A DNA stretch of 64,000 nucleotides from Aurantiochytrium sp. KH105 (taxonomy: Eukaryota > Sar > Bigyra > Thraustochytrida > Thraustochytriidae). How positions within the stretch are numbered: the stretch's first letter is position 1; every line of letters begins with the position of its first letter. The notes below the pieces were generated by a model. The model saw nothing but the letters and a program-made list of their open reading frames with translations, was not told the origin of the DNA and ran no database searches. Location of the stretch: positions 463,089 through 527,088 of the forward strand of contig BGKB01000038.1 in the NCBI GenBank assembly GCA_003116975.1. Reading direction: 5' to 3'. Shown here piece by piece: positions 61,404 to 64,000 of this stretch. The position numbers and the translations under genes are program-made.

Positions 61404-61430
61404 ATTACCGATTTATGGTCTCGTTGACTG
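61404..61430 (-). repeat. Right terminal inverted repeat of the transposon
   Basis: 27 bases, reverse complement of the left repeat; the transposase stop is ~140 bases inside. Confidence 0.95.
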
Positions 61431-61433
61431 TTA

Positions 61434-63183
61434 ATCTCATCCGGTTCCATTGGAGGCCTATTTCCATCCAGCCTTACTTTTCCAGGCTGTTGCGAGCGTC
61501 ATGTGTGCGCGCGCGCGGCCAACGAACTGCGAGAATGGGCTTCTCCTCAGATGATTCGCGCGAGAAACGGGACGCACACGGTGGCGAATGGATAGTCGGA
61601 TGGATGGATCGGTGGATCGATCGATCAGTCGATTATTTTTACCTTAAACGATCGACGATCAATTGAACGAACGCGAGCAGCCGCAGGTGAGTAGTTCTTC
61701 CATGGCGCATGCATTCCATGCGTTTCATGCAAGCTTGCATTTCTTTCCGAATCTCTCGCCACCTGCCTTGTTACTTTCCTTGGATCTGCCAAAGGCGGTC
61801 TTCCGTCGCAGTCTGCAGCTGCTGCTTGCTCGGCTCGCAGTCGCATTCGATCGTCGCCGACAGAGTGCCCGAGAAGCGAGCGCCGCGGCTGAAAACGCCT
61901 CCTCGAAGGCGAGCAGGGCATCATCGAAACCTTCTCCGATGCCACAAGCCTGAAGCAAGCGCAGCAAGTGCCCAAGATCCGGCTCCGTCACTCCGCCCAG
62001 AACGCGAAGCAGGCCGGCCGGACGTGCCTGCAGTCCAGCAGCCAGCTGTGTACACCTACCTGCCTTCGCGTATACCTGCGTGAAGAACCGCCGTGTCCAG
62101 CTTGCCAGCCATGCTTGTCAGCCAAGCTTGCTCGTCAAAAGCTTGCCGTGCTTTGCCTTGGTTTGCCTTACAGTTAGTTTGCTGGGCCGCGTCTCCCTCC
62201 TCGCCTGCGTCTGGATCGGCTCGCGCAGTCGGAGGCCGGTCCACCACGGCTGTGGCGCGTGCAGGCGCGCTGCTGAACCAGCTACTGTAAACAGTAAGAG
62301 TATCTTATGACGCGCGAATGAGGGTGTGCGCACGTGAGAGAGGGAAGTGTGTGCGCGCCTTCTCCTCGAGATCGCTGTCGGTCGCATCGACCACAATCGC
62401 AGTTGCTGGTTGGTGATTCGAAGGCCAATCGATCGGTCGAATCCAAATGCCAGCGCTGCCCACCCGCCGCTCCGCTTGCGACCAGCGCGCCTCGCAGTTG
62501 GTTCCAAGCATCGCTCGCCGGCGAATGGCGGTGGCGCACGGTGGAGGCACCTCAAACCGAGGCTGTCGTACGAAACAAACGATCGCCCGAGGCGCGGCGC
62601 TATAATAATGGCCATGGTGGATGTCGCTCGCGAGCTGCGGGAGGTACGAAGGAGCGAGAGGGGGAAGCGGAAGCGAAAGCACGAAGCGTCACCGCAATCC
62701 CCGCGCCGGACATGGCGGCTGACAGACAAACAAACAGATAGACAGGCAGACAAACAGACAGATAGACAGACTGACAGACAGAGCGTAAATTCATCGCCGA
62801 CACCTTCGTCTGGTTCCTGTCGCGTCCCATCCGCTGCTCTTGCTGGCTGCTCGGCTCTCTCCTTTCTCCCCTCCCGGATCCTTGCTTTCCATCACTCCAG
62901 GACCGGGCCGGCGTCGCGTGTCAAGTCGGCTAGTCAGCGCATTCTGACGGTGAGGCCGCACGTGAGAGACTTTCTTTTTACACACAAACACGCATCCGTC
63001 CGCAGGGAACTCGAAGGAGAGAGGTGGGAAACAAGAAGCAGAAAAGAGGGCCTCTTTCCCGTTCGCAGCGACAAAAGCGAATTAGCCTCCGCTTGGCGTC
63101 GCTTGGGCTGGCCTAGCCATTGGTCGGCCGAGGCGAGCGGCGCTTGCTGCCAAGAGCTTGCGCAGCAGGCATAGACTGGTAGC
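61434..63183. other. Intergenic region right of the transposon, 5' flank of the right membrane-protein gene
   Basis: GGATG and GATC repeats at 61594-61632, a compound CAGA/CAAA/TAGA array at 62720-62783, otherwise unique DNA. Frames here start mostly at non-ATG codons and show no family features. Confidence 0.55.
62720..62783. repeat. Compound (ACAG)n/(ATAG)n/(ACAA)n microsatellite
   Basis: About 16 tetranucleotide units of mixed GACA, AACA, GATA and GGCA type, i.e. an interrupted and ageing array. Confidence 0.85.
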
Positions 63184-64000
63184 ATGACGCAGCCACCTCT
63201 GCCGAGCGGACCGCCGCCGTCCGAAGACGACGTGGATCATTCGCCGTGGCGCTTCGTGTCGCGCGTGTCTGCAAAGTTTGGACGCGTGAGCGCCCGGCTC
63301 AGCCAGACAGGGTCGAACGGCCAGCGACCCAGTCTCGCGTCCCTTAACCGCCGCCTAACGCACGTGCATATACCGGGGACACGACGAGAAGACAATGAAT
63401 ATGCCTTTGAGGACTCGGGCGCCTCATCGGACGAGGAGGACCTCGAAACTGTAGAAGCTGGATCGCTTCCGAGTCATGCAACGAAAGCAAACTTCATGCT
63501 TGCCAAAGTCAAGGGAGGCGTAAAAGGAGCAGGCATGGCGACGGGCCACAAAGTGGCAAACCAGAGGATCCCGCAGCGAATTTGGCTCGCTCTCATCGCC
63601 GTCTGCTGGCTGTGGCTAACATCGTACGCACTGGCACAGTACATCGTAAACTCGTACATCCCGGTCCCCGACCTAGACTCGGTGTACGACGGAAATACGC
63701 TAGCGTATGAAACCTCGGCTGCCGCCCGCGAGGAGTACGCCGCAGATGTCGAGCGCGTCGCCGACGCTTGCGAGGCGGCCTTTATCCAGGCCAATTTGAC
63801 GGAAATCGCACGTAGCCAAAGCTATCGCACCTACAACGAGAATCAGATCACCTGGCTCGCAGGCAACATTACCTTGATCGAAGCCTACTACAATGTCACA
63901 CAACTGGCTCTGGACGCGCTCGCAGAGGCCGGCGATATCGACCTCGCAGAAGGATCGATCTATCGCTCAGACTCTGTCGCAGATGAATGTAAACTCATTT
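63184..64000 (+). CDS. Polytopic membrane protein, paralogue of the gene at 55012-58161 (3' end outside window)
   Basis: ATG at 63184 opens a frame with no stop to the right edge (272 codons). The cytosolic N-terminus starts MTQPPLPSGPPPSEDD, with an acidic cluster (~75-95) and Lys/Gly-rich stretch before TM1 at ~130-150 (WLALIAVCWLWLTSYALA). The next ~115 residues are helical, with NLT, NIT and NVT glycosylation sites. The block from TM1 onward aligns with the minus-strand gene: WLWLTS to LLWLTS, YIPVP to FIPTP, CEAAF to CEATF, at matching spacing. It lacks the FKARPPSTPY repeats. Head-to-head paralogues imply a local inverted duplication. Function unknown. Confidence 0.85.
   Translation, partial: MTQPPLPSGPPPSEDDVDHSPWRFVSRVSAKFGRVSARLSQTGSNGQRPSLASLNRRLTHVHIPGTRREDNEYAFEDSGASSDEEDLETVEAGSLPSHATKANFMLAKVKGGVKGAGMATGHKVANQRIPQRIWLALIAVCWLWLTSYALAQYIVNSYIPVPDLDSVYDGNTLAYETSAAAREEYAADVERVADACEAAFIQANLTEIARSQSYRTYNENQITWLAGNITLIEAYYNVTQLALDALAEAGDIDLAEGSIYRSDSVADECKLI

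Larger units (their letters stand above)
59442..61430 (+). mobile_element. Complete DDE transposon of the IS630-Tc1-mariner type, 1989 bp
   Basis: Bounded by perfect 27-bp terminal inverted repeats beginning CAGTCAACGAGACCAT. TTA flanks both ends (59439-59441 and 61431-61433), consistent with a 3-bp target duplication. The alternative is a TA duplication if the right end carries one extra base. One uninterrupted transposase ORF lies inside with no frameshift. Perfect TIRs and an intact ORF suggest a recent insertion and possible autonomy. Confidence 0.9.

Noticed and set aside
62347-63174. 275-codon plus-strand ORF just before the right membrane-protein gene
   Set aside because: Non-ATG start, crosses a microsatellite, ends before the true ATG at 63184.

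Overview
This window is nuclear DNA of a compact, GC-rich, intron-poor eukaryote. The evidence is a set of eukaryote-only protein families (CAND1, SCYL2-type pseudokinase, tubby-like protein, CAMSAP-type CKK protein, Ca2+-dependent kinase with EF hands, HIG1 protein, class I RNR small subunit), GT-AG introns of about 90-120 bases in only two (perhaps three) genes, and AATAAA signals behind many stop codons. A plant/apicomplexan-style CDPK next to animal-like families, Pro-Thr-Asp-Ala-rich secreted proteins and almost no introns suggest a stramenopile, most likely a labyrinthulomycete (thraustochytrid). That placement is inference, not a database match.

Layout. 1-11 kb: 3' end of a Sfi1-like/coiled-coil gene, an unknown basic protein, a (CAAG)67 tract, a mitochondrial-type cysteine synthase, a secreted double-VWA protein and pyrroline-5-carboxylate reductase. 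11-16.8 kb: a gene desert of GC-rich low-complexity DNA with A-rich islands. 16.8-33 kb: SCYL2-like pseudokinase, tubby-like protein, ribonucleotide reductase R2, a coiled-coil protein, a CDPK with a giant activation-segment insert and a Golgi-type glycosyltransferase. 33-51 kb: CAND1, a possible small two-exon gene, a three-exon CKK-domain (CAMSAP/patronin-like) gene, a HIG1 protein, a three-exon cyclophilin, a tiny unknown protein, a membrane-anchored aspartic protease and a PHOSPHO-type phosphatase. 51-64 kb: an atypical Rab-like GTPase fused to three copies of a ~55-residue module, then two divergent paralogues of a large membrane-protein family. A complete TIR-flanked DDE transposon sits in the gap between them.

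Genes alternate in orientation, giving mostly divergent pairs (shared 5' regions) and convergent pairs. Most have unrelated housekeeping roles: sulfur and proline metabolism, dNTP synthesis, cullin regulation, clathrin traffic, mitochondria. Loose themes are the microtubule cytoskeleton (Sfi1-like and CKK proteins) and membrane traffic (SCYL2, tubby, Rab-like GTPase). No operon-like system is evident. The most unusual loci are the GTPase with a repeated module, the CKK gene, the CDPK insert, and the paralogue pair with the intervening transposon. No tRNA, rRNA, snRNA or CRISPR array was recognised.
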